The position numbers and the translations under genes are program-made. A stretch of DNA of 12,101 nucleotides, from positions 1-12,101 of the forward strand of contig DATDSR010000032.1 of the NCBI GenBank assembly GCA_036517855.1, given 5' to 3'. The notes under the pieces were generated by a model. The model saw nothing but the letters and a program-made list of their open reading frames with translations, did no database searches and was not told the DNA's origin. The DNA comes from DATDSR01 sp036517855 (GTDB lineage Bacteria > Patescibacteriota > Minisyncoccia > Phycocordibacterales > DATDSR01). This document shows positions 1 through 5,929 of the stretch, one piece after another. Within the stretch, counting starts at the first letter, position 1. Each line of letters opens with the position of its first letter.

Positions 1-29
1 TTGAAGTTTGTGGGGGAATACAGTATATT
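1..29 (+). promoter_or_regulatory. Candidate fusA promoter
   Basis: A TTGAAG -35-like hexamer (1-6) lies 17 bases before a TATATT -10-like hexamer (24-29). Transcription would start near 36, giving a leader of about 37 bases that contains the hairpin at 36-49. In str operons fusA usually follows rpsG, so this could also be a secondary internal promoter; the upstream gene is outside the window. Confidence 0.45.
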
Positions 30-35
30 GGTGGC

Positions 36-55
36 GTGGCTTGGGCCACATTTTT
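36..55 (+). terminator. Weak hairpin plus T-run in the fusA leader
   Basis: GTGGC (36-40) can pair with GCCAC (45-49) over a four-base loop, followed by TTTTT (51-55). It resembles a small intrinsic terminator or attenuator, either ending an upstream transcript or sitting in the fusA leader. The stem is only 5 bp, so this is tentative. Confidence 0.3.
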
Positions 56-72
56 AAACTATAACTATAAAC

Positions 73-2232
73 ATGGAACGAGCATATCCACTCGAGAAAA
101 CACGTAACTTCGGTATCATTGCCCACATTGACGCGGGCAAGACTACTGTATCTGAACGCATTTTGTTTTATACAGGGGAGAGTCACAAGATTGGGGAGGT
201 GCACGAGGGGGATACGACCACTGACTGGATGGAGCAAGAGCGCGAGCGCGGCATCACTATTACGGCGGCGGCCATCACCTGCTTTTGGACCCCGTCGCTC
301 GCGAGCGACGGGGTGGATCCTTCACGCAAGCGCGAGCTCAAACACCAATTCAACATCATCGACACCCCGGGCCACATCGACTTTACCATTGAAGTAAAGC
401 GCTCATTGCGCGTGCTCGACGGAGCCGTGGTTGTATTCGATGGCGTAGCCGGTGTGGAGCCGCAATCTGAAACTAACTGGCGCTATGCCGACGAGCAGAA
501 CGTGCCTCGCCTCTGCTTTATTAACAAGCTCGACAGAACTGGCGCAAGTTTCGAGCGTTCGTACGCGAGTATTCTTGACCGCCTCACGAAGAACGCGGTG
601 CGTATGCAGATCCCAATGGGCCTTGAGGGTGACTTCGCCGGCGTCATTGATTTGCTTACGATGAAGGCTTGCTACTTTGAAGGCGATAAGGGCATAGATT
701 TGCGTTTTGAGGATATCCCAGCCCAGTTCCTCGACGAGGCTAAGAAGTATCACGCTGAGCTCGTGGAGAAGATTGTCTCAAACGACGAGGCTTTAATGAA
801 CGATTACTTGGCGGGTAAAGAAATTCCACTGCCTGCTTTGAAAAAGATTTTGCGTGACGCTTGTTTGAAAGTAGAATTGGTGCCCGTATTCTGTGGTTCG
901 GCACTTAAGAACAAGGGTGTGCAACTTGTACTCGACGGTGTGGTTGATTACCTCCCGAGCCCGCTTGATGTGCCTCCAGTTGAGGGTATTGATATGGCCG
1001 GCAATGATGACACAAGGGCAACGAGCGACAGTGCTCCGTTTTCGGCTCTTGCTTTTAAACTCCAGACTGACCCTTATGTGGGCCAGCTCATCTTCTTCCG
1101 TGTTTACTCGGGCACGCTCGAGGCAGGTTCGTATATTTTAAACTCTCGTACAGGCAATAAGGAGCGTGTGGGTCGTATGGTGCGCTTGCAAGCAAACGAT
1201 CGCGAGGACGTGAAGAAGGTCTACGCCGGCGACATTGCCGCCACTTTGGGCATGAAGGATGTTAAAACTTCCGATACTTTGTGCGACCCCGAGCACCCCA
1301 TCATCCTCGACCCAATCGAAGTGATGGACCCGGTGGTGTCGATGAAGATTGAGCCTAAGACCAAGGCCGACCAAGAGAAGATGGGTATGGCTCTCAAGAA
1401 GCTCGGCGATGAGGACCCAACGTTTAGAGTTTCTTCAGATCCTGAAACTTTGGAAACAATTATTTCGGGCATGGGCGAATTGCATCTTGAGATTATGCTC
1501 GACCGTATGAAGCGCGAGTTCACCGTCGACGCCACCTCGGGCAAACCCCAAGTGGCTTACAAAGAGACGATTACCGGCGAGGCCGAGGGCGAAGGCAAGC
1601 ACATCAAGCAATCAGGTGGTCGTGGTCAATACGGCCACGCCGTTATCACCATGCGTCCTCTCAAAGCTTTGGTTGAGGGCGAGAAGGTAAATAAAAATGC
1701 CAAACGCTCTGACGGCTTTGAATTTATAAACTCTGTGAAGGGCGGCGTCATCCCCAACGAATACATCCCAGCGGTGGAGAAGGGTATTAAGGAGGCCATG
1801 GCCCGCGGAGTTGTGGCCGGCTTCCCTATGACCAACATCAGCGCCGAGCTTACCTTCGGCTCGTCGCACGATGTGGACTCAAGTGAGATTGCATTTAAAC
1901 TCGCTGGTGTGCTCGCCTTCCAAGACGCGGCATCTAAAGCCGGGGCCGTGCTCCTTGAACCAATTATGAATGTGGAAGTGATAGTGCCGGAGAAGTTTAT
2001 GGGTGACATCACCGGCAACCTCTCAAGCAAGCGCGCAATGATTGACGAGATGGAAGACAGGCCCGGAGGTATAAAGGTAATCCACGCCAAAGTGCCCCTC
2101 TCCGAGATGTTCGGCTACGTCACCAACCTGCGCTCTATGACCGAAGGCCGGGGCACCTTCACCATGACCCCCCACGAATACGCCATAGTCCCCAAAAACG
2201 TCGCCGACACGATTGTCGCTAATAGGAAGTAA
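73..2232 (+). CDS. fusA: Elongation factor G (EF-G)
   Basis: This is the ribosomal translocase, a GTPase that moves tRNAs and mRNA after peptide-bond formation and works with ribosome recycling factor at termination. All GTPase motifs are visible: G1 AHIDAGKTT (residues 17-25), switch I RGITI (59-63), G3 DTPGH (97-101), G4 NKLD (152-155), and a GSALKNKG G5 region. Later EF-G signatures include GMGELHLEI and the GGVIPNEYIPAVEKG block of domain IV; the C-terminus ends in the standard domain V (MTEGRGTFTM). The length, 719 aa, is slightly above the usual ~700. Part of the excess is a segment between switch I and G3 (residues 73-81, TPSLASDGV) encoded by a perfect palindrome. The ATG at 73 gives the normal EF-G N-terminus; no Shine-Dalgarno sequence precedes it. 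The gene is followed within 2 bases by the promoter of an accessory cassette instead of by tuf. Confidence 0.98.
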   Translation: MERAYPLEKTRNFGIIAHIDAGKTTVSERILFYTGESHKIGEVHEGDTTTDWMEQERERGITITAAAITCFWTPSLASDGVDPSRKRELKHQFNIIDTPGHIDFTIEVKRSLRVLDGAVVVFDGVAGVEPQSETNWRYADEQNVPRLCFINKLDRTGASFERSYASILDRLTKNAVRMQIPMGLEGDFAGVIDLLTMKACYFEGDKGIDLRFEDIPAQFLDEAKKYHAELVEKIVSNDEALMNDYLAGKEIPLPALKKILRDACLKVELVPVFCGSALKNKGVQLVLDGVVDYLPSPLDVPPVEGIDMAGNDDTRATSDSAPFSALAFKLQTDPYVGQLIFFRVYSGTLEAGSYILNSRTGNKERVGRMVRLQANDREDVKKVYAGDIAATLGMKDVKTSDTLCDPEHPIILDPIEVMDPVVSMKIEPKTKADQEKMGMALKKLGDEDPTFRVSSDPETLETIISGMGELHLEIMLDRMKREFTVDATSGKPQVAYKETITGEAEGEGKHIKQSGGRGQYGHAVITMRPLKALVEGEKVNKNAKRSDGFEFINSVKGGVIPNEYIPAVEKGIKEAMARGVVAGFPMTNISAELTFGSSHDVDSSEIAFKLAGVLAFQDAASKAGAVLLEPIMNVEVIVPEKFMGDITGNLSSKRAMIDEMEDRPGGIKVIHAKVPLSEMFGYVTNLRSMTEGRGTFTMTPHEYAIVPKNVADTIVANRK
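290..313. repeat. 24-bp perfect palindrome inside fusA
   Basis: CCCCGTCGCTCG (290-301) is followed directly by its exact reverse complement (302-313). It covers codons 73-80 (T-P-S-L-A-S-D-G) of EF-G and keeps frame. The segment between FW and the DTPGH motif is longer than I recall for E. coli (about 9 residues) and Thermus (about 16) EF-G. This looks like an in-frame palindromic element, comparable in principle to Rickettsia palindromic elements; the mobile origin is inferred. Confidence 0.7.
2137..2232 (+). repeat. fusA 3'-end direct repeat, intact copy
   Basis: The last 96 bases of fusA (from the ATGACCGAAGGCC of the MTEGR codons to the stop) recur at 2902-3002. The two copies bracket the first DUF5678/protease cassette. 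Over the last 23 codons the two copies differ at seven codons, all synonymous, and in the stop (TAA versus TAG). Confidence 0.9.
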
Positions 2233-2233
2233 G

Positions 2234-2262
2234 TTGAGGGGAAGGCGGAAGTTTGGTAGGAT
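2234..2262 (+). promoter_or_regulatory. Extended -10 promoter of cassette 1, leaderless
   Basis: TTGAGG (2234-2239), a 17-base spacer, then TGG-TAGGAT with the -10 hexamer at 2257-2262. Only six bases (GAGGGT) separate the -10 from the ATG at 2269, so the expected transcription start falls on or next to the start codon. The same arrangement, base for base in both hexamers, precedes the paralogous cassette at 3921-3949. It starts two bases after the fusA stop. Confidence 0.75.
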
Positions 2263-2268
2263 GAGGGT

Positions 2269-2484
2269 ATGATAAAGAAAAAGACAAAAGCAAGCCCAAA
2301 GAATAATGATTTGAGCAAGTTGTTGCGCAACCACGAGCACGAGTGGGTGGCGCTGTCACCCGATTATCGCAAGGTTTTAGCATCGGGCAGAAATTTGGAT
2401 AAAGTGGAAGCATCTGCTGGCAAAAGAGATCACTATACTATTAAAGTACCGCCTTTCGATATGCACTACATAGCGGCTATTTAG
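2269..2484 (+). CDS. DUF5678-like small protein, cassette copy 1
   Basis: This 71-aa protein has a Lys-rich N-terminus (residues 1-12), a conserved block around HEHEWVALSPDYRKVLASGRNLD (22-44), and a hydrophobic tail. The W-V-A-L core followed by a V-x-x-S/A-G turn resembles the DUF5678 family; that assignment is from memory of the motif and no function is known to me. It is a clear paralog of the 78-aa protein at 3956 (shared pattern DLS.L...H...WVALS.DY..V). No signal peptide or membrane segment is seen. The ATG at 2269 lies six bases behind a -10 box, so the mRNA is probably leaderless. The stop (2482-2484) is four bases before the next start, and TAGAGG there can act as ribosome-binding site for the downstream protease gene. 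Confidence 0.8.
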   Translation: MIKKKTKASPKNNDLSKLLRNHEHEWVALSPDYRKVLASGRNLDKVEASAGKRDHYTIKVPPFDMHYIAAI

Positions 2485-2488
2485 AGGC

Positions 2489-2905
2489 ATGAAGTTTGAT
2501 TATCTTAAACTACCAACCGCCAACCCCAAACGCCGTTGGATCGCACGCCCGATGTTGCCCATCCGCTTGATTGGCCCAATGGGCAAGTGGCAAGGCCTGG
2601 CGCTGGTTGACTCCGGAGCGGATGTATCGCTTTTCGGCGAGCGCGTTGGTAAGCGCATTGGTATAAGCAACGTTGGTCATCGGGTCGAAAAATTTGGAGG
2701 AGTAGAAGGCGGTTCCTTATCGGCAAACGTAGCTAAGGTTAGTATAGAGATTGAGGGAATGTCAGGTCAGACGGAAATTGAGGCCGGCTTTACCAATAGC
2801 CCCGGTATCGATGCGATCCTTGGCCAAGATGGTTTCTTTGACGCCTTCCGCATAAAGTTTGAGAAGGACCACGATGTTTTTGAAGTAATCCCAGTTAAGA
2901 AATGA
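2489..2905 (+). CDS. Retropepsin-like aspartic protease, cassette copy 1
   Basis: This 138-aa protein carries the catalytic aspartate motif ALVDSGADVSLFG (D41-S42-G43) and the matching downstream strand AILGQDGFFD (109-118), the hydrophobic-hydrophobic-Gly signature of retropepsin-fold proteases. Only one D-S/T-G is present, so, as in retroviral proteases, the active enzyme should be a dimer. The substrate is unknown. No signal peptide is obvious, so it is probably cytoplasmic. It is translated four bases after the DUF5678-like gene and belongs with it. The C-terminus (IKFEKDHDVFEVIPVKK) matches that of the paralog at 4189 almost residue for residue. Its TGA stop (2903-2905) lies in the first bases of the fusA-tail remnant, so the remnant supplies the stop codon. 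Confidence 0.88.
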   Translation: MKFDYLKLPTANPKRRWIARPMLPIRLIGPMGKWQGLALVDSGADVSLFGERVGKRIGISNVGHRVEKFGGVEGGSLSANVAKVSIEIEGMSGQTEIEAGFTNSPGIDAILGQDGFFDAFRIKFEKDHDVFEVIPVKK

Positions 2906-3002
2906 CCGAAGGCCGTGACACAACACATTTACCATGACCCCCCACGAATACGCCATCGTTCCCAAGAACGTCGCTGACACCATAGTCGCAAATAGGAAGT
3001 AG
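2902..3002 (+). pseudogene. Remnant of a second fusA 3' end
   Basis: This stretch repeats the final codons of fusA. From ACCATGACC onward it encodes T-M-T-P-H-E-Y-A-I-V-P-K-N-V-A-D-T-I-V-A-N-R-K and a TAG stop, the same peptide as the intact gene with seven synonymous codon changes. Upstream of that there is a net five-base gain, seen as a tandem ACACA-ACACA, which breaks the frame with the MTEGR codons. It has no start and cannot make EF-G. The pattern of only synonymous change means the sequence diverged while still part of a working fusA, so it is likely the tail of another fusA allele joined here by recombination. Confidence 0.88.
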
Positions 3003-3009
3003 CACTTAA

Positions 3010-3071
3010 TCAATACTCCATACTCGAGGTCGGTCCGCTTCGTGAGCGGTCCGACCTCTGTGTAGTATTGA
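3010..3071. repeat. Large two-part inverted repeat
   Basis: An inner stem pairs 3026-3039 with 3045-3058 (13 of 14 positions, one T-T mismatch) around a five-base loop; an outer stem pairs TCAATACT (3010-3017) with AGTATTGA (3064-3071). No T-run follows on the + strand. It may be a terminator-like end for the upstream transcript, an operator, or the end of the rearranged segment. Its right arm runs into a TTGACT -35-like hexamer. Confidence 0.75.
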
Positions 3072-3094
3072 CTATTCCGAGGGGGGGGTAGAAT
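3068..3094 (+). promoter_or_regulatory. Candidate promoter for the 250-aa gene
   Basis: TTGACT (3068-3073) and TAGAAT (3089-3094) are 15 bases apart, with a run of eight G just before the -10. Transcription would start near 3101 and leave a leader of about 24 bases. A second -10-like TATAAT lies at 3108-3113 without a good -35. The spacer is short, so the choice is uncertain. Confidence 0.4.
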
Positions 3095-3124
3095 AAGATA
3101 CATAACATATAATCACAAAAGGCG

Positions 3125-3877
3125 ATGGAACACCAAAATGAGCTTAGCGAAAAAGAACGAGAGGAACTAGCGGAAACCGAAAAAGGACACACGATAAAAG
3201 AAGCTGAGATGCTTAGGGCTGGTGGCAATTACATGGTGAATGAACAAGGTGAGGTTGTGGCTTTTAAATTTTCAGAAGCGCAAGTTAATGAAATAAAAAA
3301 ATTAGCTGAAACCAAGAGGTGGGAAAGTTTGCCGATCACAGAGTTAATCGCGCAATTCCCCGAACTCGCAGAGCGGCTTGAGGCTATAGAAGTTGGCGCT
3401 CCGTATCTTGAGGGCAATGAACAACTAGTACTATTACGCGAAAAGCAAACTCCTGAGGTAGCGACTCTGGTCTACTCAAATGGTCGACCAAATCATGATG
3501 ACAGAAGAATAGATTTTTGGCCGTCAGGCTTGAAAGAGTATGGACTAAATCAAATCAGCCCTACGTCGATTCCTTGCATAGACTGTCTTCCAAAAAATTT
3601 ACCCAGCTATCATAACGAAAACCACAGTGGACCTGTAGAGGATGAGTTCAATTCGGTCAAGAATGCAATAATAGCAAAGTGTGTTGAAAAGGGGATAAGG
3701 GTGGTGAGTTTAGATGCTACTAGCAATCCGTTTCCAGACTCTACGCAAGGAATTGGATGGGTCCATTTTAGAGGGGCAGGCGAGATTAAGAAAGCCTTCG
3801 CCATAACCAAAGGGATAGACTCTAAGACGATAGAGGCGGAAAGGCACAATAGAAAATACGATCTCGGGGAAAGATAG
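3125..3877 (+). CDS. Hypothetical protein, 250 aa
   Basis: I do not recognise this family. The protein is soluble-looking with no signal peptide or membrane segment. The first ~35 residues are strongly charged and probably helical (NELSEKEREELAETEKGHTIKEAE), followed by a mixed region with GEVVAFKFSEAQVNEIKKLAETKRWESLPITELIAQFPE (42-80). A central segment contains IPCIDCLPKNLPSYHNENHSG (about 148-168), with two Cys and two His that could bind metal, although the spacing matches no motif I can name. The C-terminal part has alternating strands and helices (VEKGIRVVSLDATSNPF; GWVHFRGAGEIKKAFAITKG). It stands alone between the two DUF5678/protease cassettes, on the same strand, bounded by inverted repeats on both sides. 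The ATG at 3125 follows a weak AAAAGG; base composition is more A+T-rich than fusA. Confidence 0.75.
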   Translation: MEHQNELSEKEREELAETEKGHTIKEAEMLRAGGNYMVNEQGEVVAFKFSEAQVNEIKKLAETKRWESLPITELIAQFPELAERLEAIEVGAPYLEGNEQLVLLREKQTPEVATLVYSNGRPNHDDRRIDFWPSGLKEYGLNQISPTSIPCIDCLPKNLPSYHNENHSGPVEDEFNSVKNAIIAKCVEKGIRVVSLDATSNPFPDSTQGIGWVHFRGAGEIKKAFAITKGIDSKTIEAERHNRKYDLGER

Positions 3878-3893
3878 TCTAATCAACCCAAAT

Positions 3894-3926
3894 CCTCAAC
3901 TTCAAGGTTGAACCTTGAAGTTGAGG
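3894..3926. repeat. Perfect 16-bp inverted repeat, one-base centre
   Basis: CCTCAACTTCAAGGTT (3894-3909) and its exact reverse complement (3911-3926) flank a single G. In RNA the hairpin would keep a small loop and a stem of about 14 bp. It follows the 250-aa gene by 16 bases and could terminate it, but no T-run follows. The right arm ends exactly on the TTGAGG -35 hexamer of cassette 2, so it could also be an operator. Confidence 0.85.
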
Positions 3927-3949
3927 AGAAGTGGGGAGTCTGGTAGGAT
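3921..3949 (+). promoter_or_regulatory. Extended -10 promoter of cassette 2, leaderless
   Basis: TTGAGG (3921-3926), a 17-base spacer, then TGG-TAGGAT with the -10 hexamer at 3944-3949, and six bases (AGGGGT) to the ATG at 3956. Both hexamers, the spacer length and the distance to the start are identical to the cassette 1 promoter at 2234-2262. It probably drives the DUF5678-like gene, the protease and the transporter together. Confidence 0.75.
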
Positions 3950-3955
3950 AGGGGT

Positions 3956-4192
3956 ATGAAGAAAACAGCAAAAAAGACTAGCAAGGACTATATTGTGCCT
4001 GCCCCAGACTTATCCGCTCTAAAAAGGGAACATCAAGATAAATGGGTTGCCCTGTCTCGGGATTACAAAAGGGTTGTTGATAGTGCTGATTCCCTCGACG
4101 AACTTGCTCGCCACACAAAAGGCCAGGACGTTCTCGTCATGAAAGCGTTGCCGATGATGGTTACCTATGCACCTGGAGTTTTTAAGTCGTGA
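3956..4192 (+). CDS. DUF5678-like small protein, cassette copy 2
   Basis: This 78-aa protein is the paralog of the 71-aa protein at 2269. It has a Lys/Thr-rich N-terminus (MKKTAKKTSK), the core DLSALKREHQDKWVALSRDYKRVVDSADSLDELA (18-51), and a hydrophobic C-terminal part (VLVMKALPMMVTYAPGVF, 59-76). The core resembles DUF5678, a family of unknown function; the assignment rests on the W-V-A-L motif alone. Compared with copy 1 the conserved glycine after the motif is replaced (SADS versus SGRN). It is predicted leaderless. The stop overlaps the next start by four bases (GTGA, 4189-4192), so translation of the protease is probably coupled to it. Confidence 0.82.
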   Translation: MKKTAKKTSKDYIVPAPDLSALKREHQDKWVALSRDYKRVVDSADSLDELARHTKGQDVLVMKALPMMVTYAPGVFKS

Positions 4193-4614
4193 AGTATAAA
4201 TACTTTACTGTTTCTGAAGTCTTCGATACTCAAGGCCGTCATACAAAGAGGCCTATTGTTGAAGTTGAATTGGTAAATCAAAAGATGGGCGAAAAGGATT
4301 ATCCCGCTTTCGCCCTTATTGACTCTGGCGCGGATACTACCATGATGAATATTGCGTACGCTCAATTGTTGGGCGTTAAGACTGTTCCACACAGATCCGG
4401 AGTTGTGGGTATTTCGGGGGCGCCAAGCGCATGTTACTTCGGACACGTTTCTTTTAAGATAAAGGACCTTGATGGCAAAGTAGATTTGCCCGTGTTGTTT
4501 ATCGATAGCCCAAACGTTGATGTACTCTTGGGTCAAGAGAAGTTTTTCGATATTTTCAAAATCAAATTCGAGAAGGATCACGATACGTTTGAGATAACTC
4601 CTGTCAAAAAATAA
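4189..4614 (+). CDS. Retropepsin-like aspartic protease, cassette copy 2
   Basis: This 141-aa protein has the catalytic motif ALIDSGADTTMM (D45-S46-G47) and the distal strand DVLLGQEKFFD (111-121), the same fold signature as its paralog at 2489. A single D-S-G per chain implies a dimeric enzyme; with two paralogs in the locus both homo- and heterodimers are conceivable. The start is a GTG that overlaps the stop of the DUF5678-like gene. The C-terminus IKFEKDHDTFEITPVKK is nearly identical to copy 1, while N-terminal residues 1-38 differ. The stop TAA touches the ATG of the transporter gene. The substrate is unknown. Confidence 0.9.
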   Translation: MKYKYFTVSEVFDTQGRHTKRPIVEVELVNQKMGEKDYPAFALIDSGADTTMMNIAYAQLLGVKTVPHRSGVVGISGAPSACYFGHVSFKIKDLDGKVDLPVLFIDSPNVDVLLGQEKFFDIFKIKFEKDHDTFEITPVKK

Positions 4615-5478
4615 ATGGATTTTCTAGCCAATCTCTCCTGGTTCCCGTACTCAATCGGGTCTATGTTGCTTTTGGCTATCTCTATCGTGTTTTATAAACG
4701 ACCAGCCCAGAGGGGTGAAAGTGTTCTCGCTACAAACTTTTGGATGTTTGTTTTCTTTTCACTTCTTTCACTTGTATTCTTTCATAACTATTTTGGGTTA
4801 ACTAACAAGACGGTTCTTTTGCTGGGCGCACTATGGGGGGTGAGTTTCGCCGCTTTGGCTAGCTTCCAGATGTATGCTTTGCACCACATAGACACGAATA
4901 GTCTATTCCCTGTTACGTCTACATTGTCTCTTGTTGCTAGCGTTGGTGCCGCACTTTTGCTATTCGGTGAGCGTTTCTCGAGTCTACAAGCAGCCGGCGT
5001 GGTGCTAACTATTCTTACCGTGTATCTATTTCTCTACAAAGGAGGCCATTTGCAGTATTCTAAACATATCCTCTTAGTTGGCTTAGCGGTTATCTTTTTT
5101 TCGGCCTCTAACAAAATAATACAAAAGTTCGCAGTTGGTGGGGGTGATATTCATGTATTCCAAATCTACATGTATTTGTTTGGTCTGCTGGGCACTTTTC
5201 TACTACTGGCAGTGGTGGAAAGAGCTAGGCTAAAGAGTGTTATCAGTTCTGGGATTAGGTCAGGCCTTTACATAGCTGTACCGGGCTTTCTGGGAGGGTA
5301 CTTGTCCCTCATTGCTTTCACTAAAGGGCCGTTTGCCCTAGTCGTTTCCATCGGAGCTTTTTACACTGTTGTCATCTCACTTATCGGGTGGATGTTCTTT
5401 AAAGAGCAACTGACAAAACGCAAAGTTTTCTTGATAGGCCTCGCCATCGTGGCCGTACTCCTCATCCGTTTGGGGTAA
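4615..5478 (+). CDS. EamA/DMT-superfamily transporter
   Basis: This 287-aa integral membrane protein has about ten hydrophobic segments (roughly 12-27, 40-58, 67-88, 95-117, 123-141, 150-167, 180-202, 216-236, 240-262, 268-286). They fall in two halves, as expected for the two EamA repeats of drug/metabolite transporters. The second half of each repeat has the typical pattern: LFPVTSTLSLVASVGAALLLFGERFSSLQAAGVVL and AFYTVVISLIGWMFFKEQLTKRKVFLIGLAIV, each with the conserved GE/KE before a helix. The substrate cannot be read from sequence. The ATG follows the protease stop with no gap, so it is translated from the same mRNA, probably by re-initiation, since no separate Shine-Dalgarno sequence is visible. 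This ties the transporter to cassette 2 only; cassette 1 has none. Confidence 0.88.
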   Translation: MDFLANLSWFPYSIGSMLLLAISIVFYKRPAQRGESVLATNFWMFVFFSLLSLVFFHNYFGLTNKTVLLLGALWGVSFAALASFQMYALHHIDTNSLFPVTSTLSLVASVGAALLLFGERFSSLQAAGVVLTILTVYLFLYKGGHLQYSKHILLVGLAVIFFSASNKIIQKFAVGGGDIHVFQIYMYLFGLLGTFLLLAVVERARLKSVISSGIRSGLYIAVPGFLGGYLSLIAFTKGPFALVVSIGAFYTVVISLIGWMFFKEQLTKRKVFLIGLAIVAVLLIRLG

Positions 5479-5515
5479 AAAAGAAAACCCCGGGGCGTGG
5501 ATGCGCCCAGGGGTT
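5477..5515 (-). terminator. Rho-independent terminator of the 82-aa gene
   Basis: Read on the minus strand, 5515-5504 pairs with 5497-5486 (11 of 12 positions) over a six-base loop and is followed by a T-rich run (complement of 5487-5477, TTTTCTTTTTT). It lies between the convergent transporter gene and the 82-aa gene and may also hinder + strand readthrough. Confidence 0.85.
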
Positions 5516-5544
5516 CGTGTGGTCGGGGTCTGGCCGTCTTTTGC

Positions 5545-5793
5545 TCAGGCTCTCCCGAGCAGTGCCCGGAGTTCTTTCGTGATGTTTTCGAGCGCCTTGG
5601 TGACGGCGCTCCGGGATTCTCTCGCCGCCCCTGCGAGGTCCCGGATCTCCATCAGGGGTTTGTTCTGCTTGATGACGATGCCCAGGACCTTCTCCTGGGT
5701 CGACGTCAGGCGAAGCTTCGCTTTGATGTCGCTGACCGGGATGCCCTTATCCGCTAGGGCACCGACGAGTCCAAGCACGGTGTTTACGTCCAT
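5545..5793 (-). CDS. Hypothetical protein, 82 aa
   Basis: I do not recognise this protein. It is small and apparently all-helical. The N-terminus VNTVLGLVGALADKGIPVSDIKAKL (3-27) is amphipathic, followed by STQEKVLGIVIKQNKPLMEIRDLAGAARESRSAVTKALENITKELRALLG (31-80); the second part could be a helical or helix-turn-helix-like DNA-binding unit, but this is only an impression. Coding is supported by a strong Shine-Dalgarno sequence on the minus strand (GAGAGGAG, eight to nine bases before the ATG at 5793) and a clean terminator 30 bases after the stop. A possible -10 (CATAAT, complement of 5846-5851) lies upstream without a convincing -35. Two + strand frames overlap it but have no such signals. 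Confidence 0.75.
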   Translation of the reverse strand: MDVNTVLGLVGALADKGIPVSDIKAKLRLTSTQEKVLGIVIKQNKPLMEIRDLAGAARESRSAVTKALENITKELRALLGRA

Positions 5794-5883
5794 TGGTCGT
5801 CTCCTCTCGGTTGGCTGGACGGGGTTGTTCCAAGTACTACAAACGATTATGTTTGCTTAGTGTGATAAAGATAAATTGCGAAA

Positions 5884-5914
5884 GCCGCCCGTGGTTCTTG
5901 TGCCCACAGGCGGC
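5884..5914 (-). terminator. Terminator-like hairpin after the 118-aa gene
   Basis: On the minus strand 5914-5904 pairs with 5894-5884 (11 bp, one G-U type pair) over a nine-base loop, followed by TTT and an A/T-rich stretch. It begins 15 bases after the 118-aa gene's stop. The T-run is short, so efficiency is unclear. Confidence 0.6.
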
Positions 5915-5929
5915 CCCAACTCCGCCTCG

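Noticed and set aside
2269..2905. Classical toxin-antitoxin pair
   Set aside because: The small-gene/larger-gene layout is similar, but neither protein resembles a known toxin or antitoxin; the second is a retropepsin-like protease. Left as an open possibility, not annotated as such.
2762..3103. Minus-strand open frame sharing a peptide with one antisense to the fusA end
   Set aside because: The shared peptide is only the antisense reading of the duplicated fusA tail; it helped reveal the duplication but is not a gene.
2233..5478. A transposon, integron or CRISPR-type element
   Set aside because: No transposase, integrase or recombinase gene, no terminal inverted repeats with target duplication, and no regularly spaced repeats are seen; only the fusA-tail repeats bracket part of the block.
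5497..5860. Two + strand frames of 86 and 119 codons over the 82-aa minus gene
   Set aside because: Neither has a ribosome-binding site or protein-like composition; the minus-strand gene has a strong Shine-Dalgarno sequence and a terminator.
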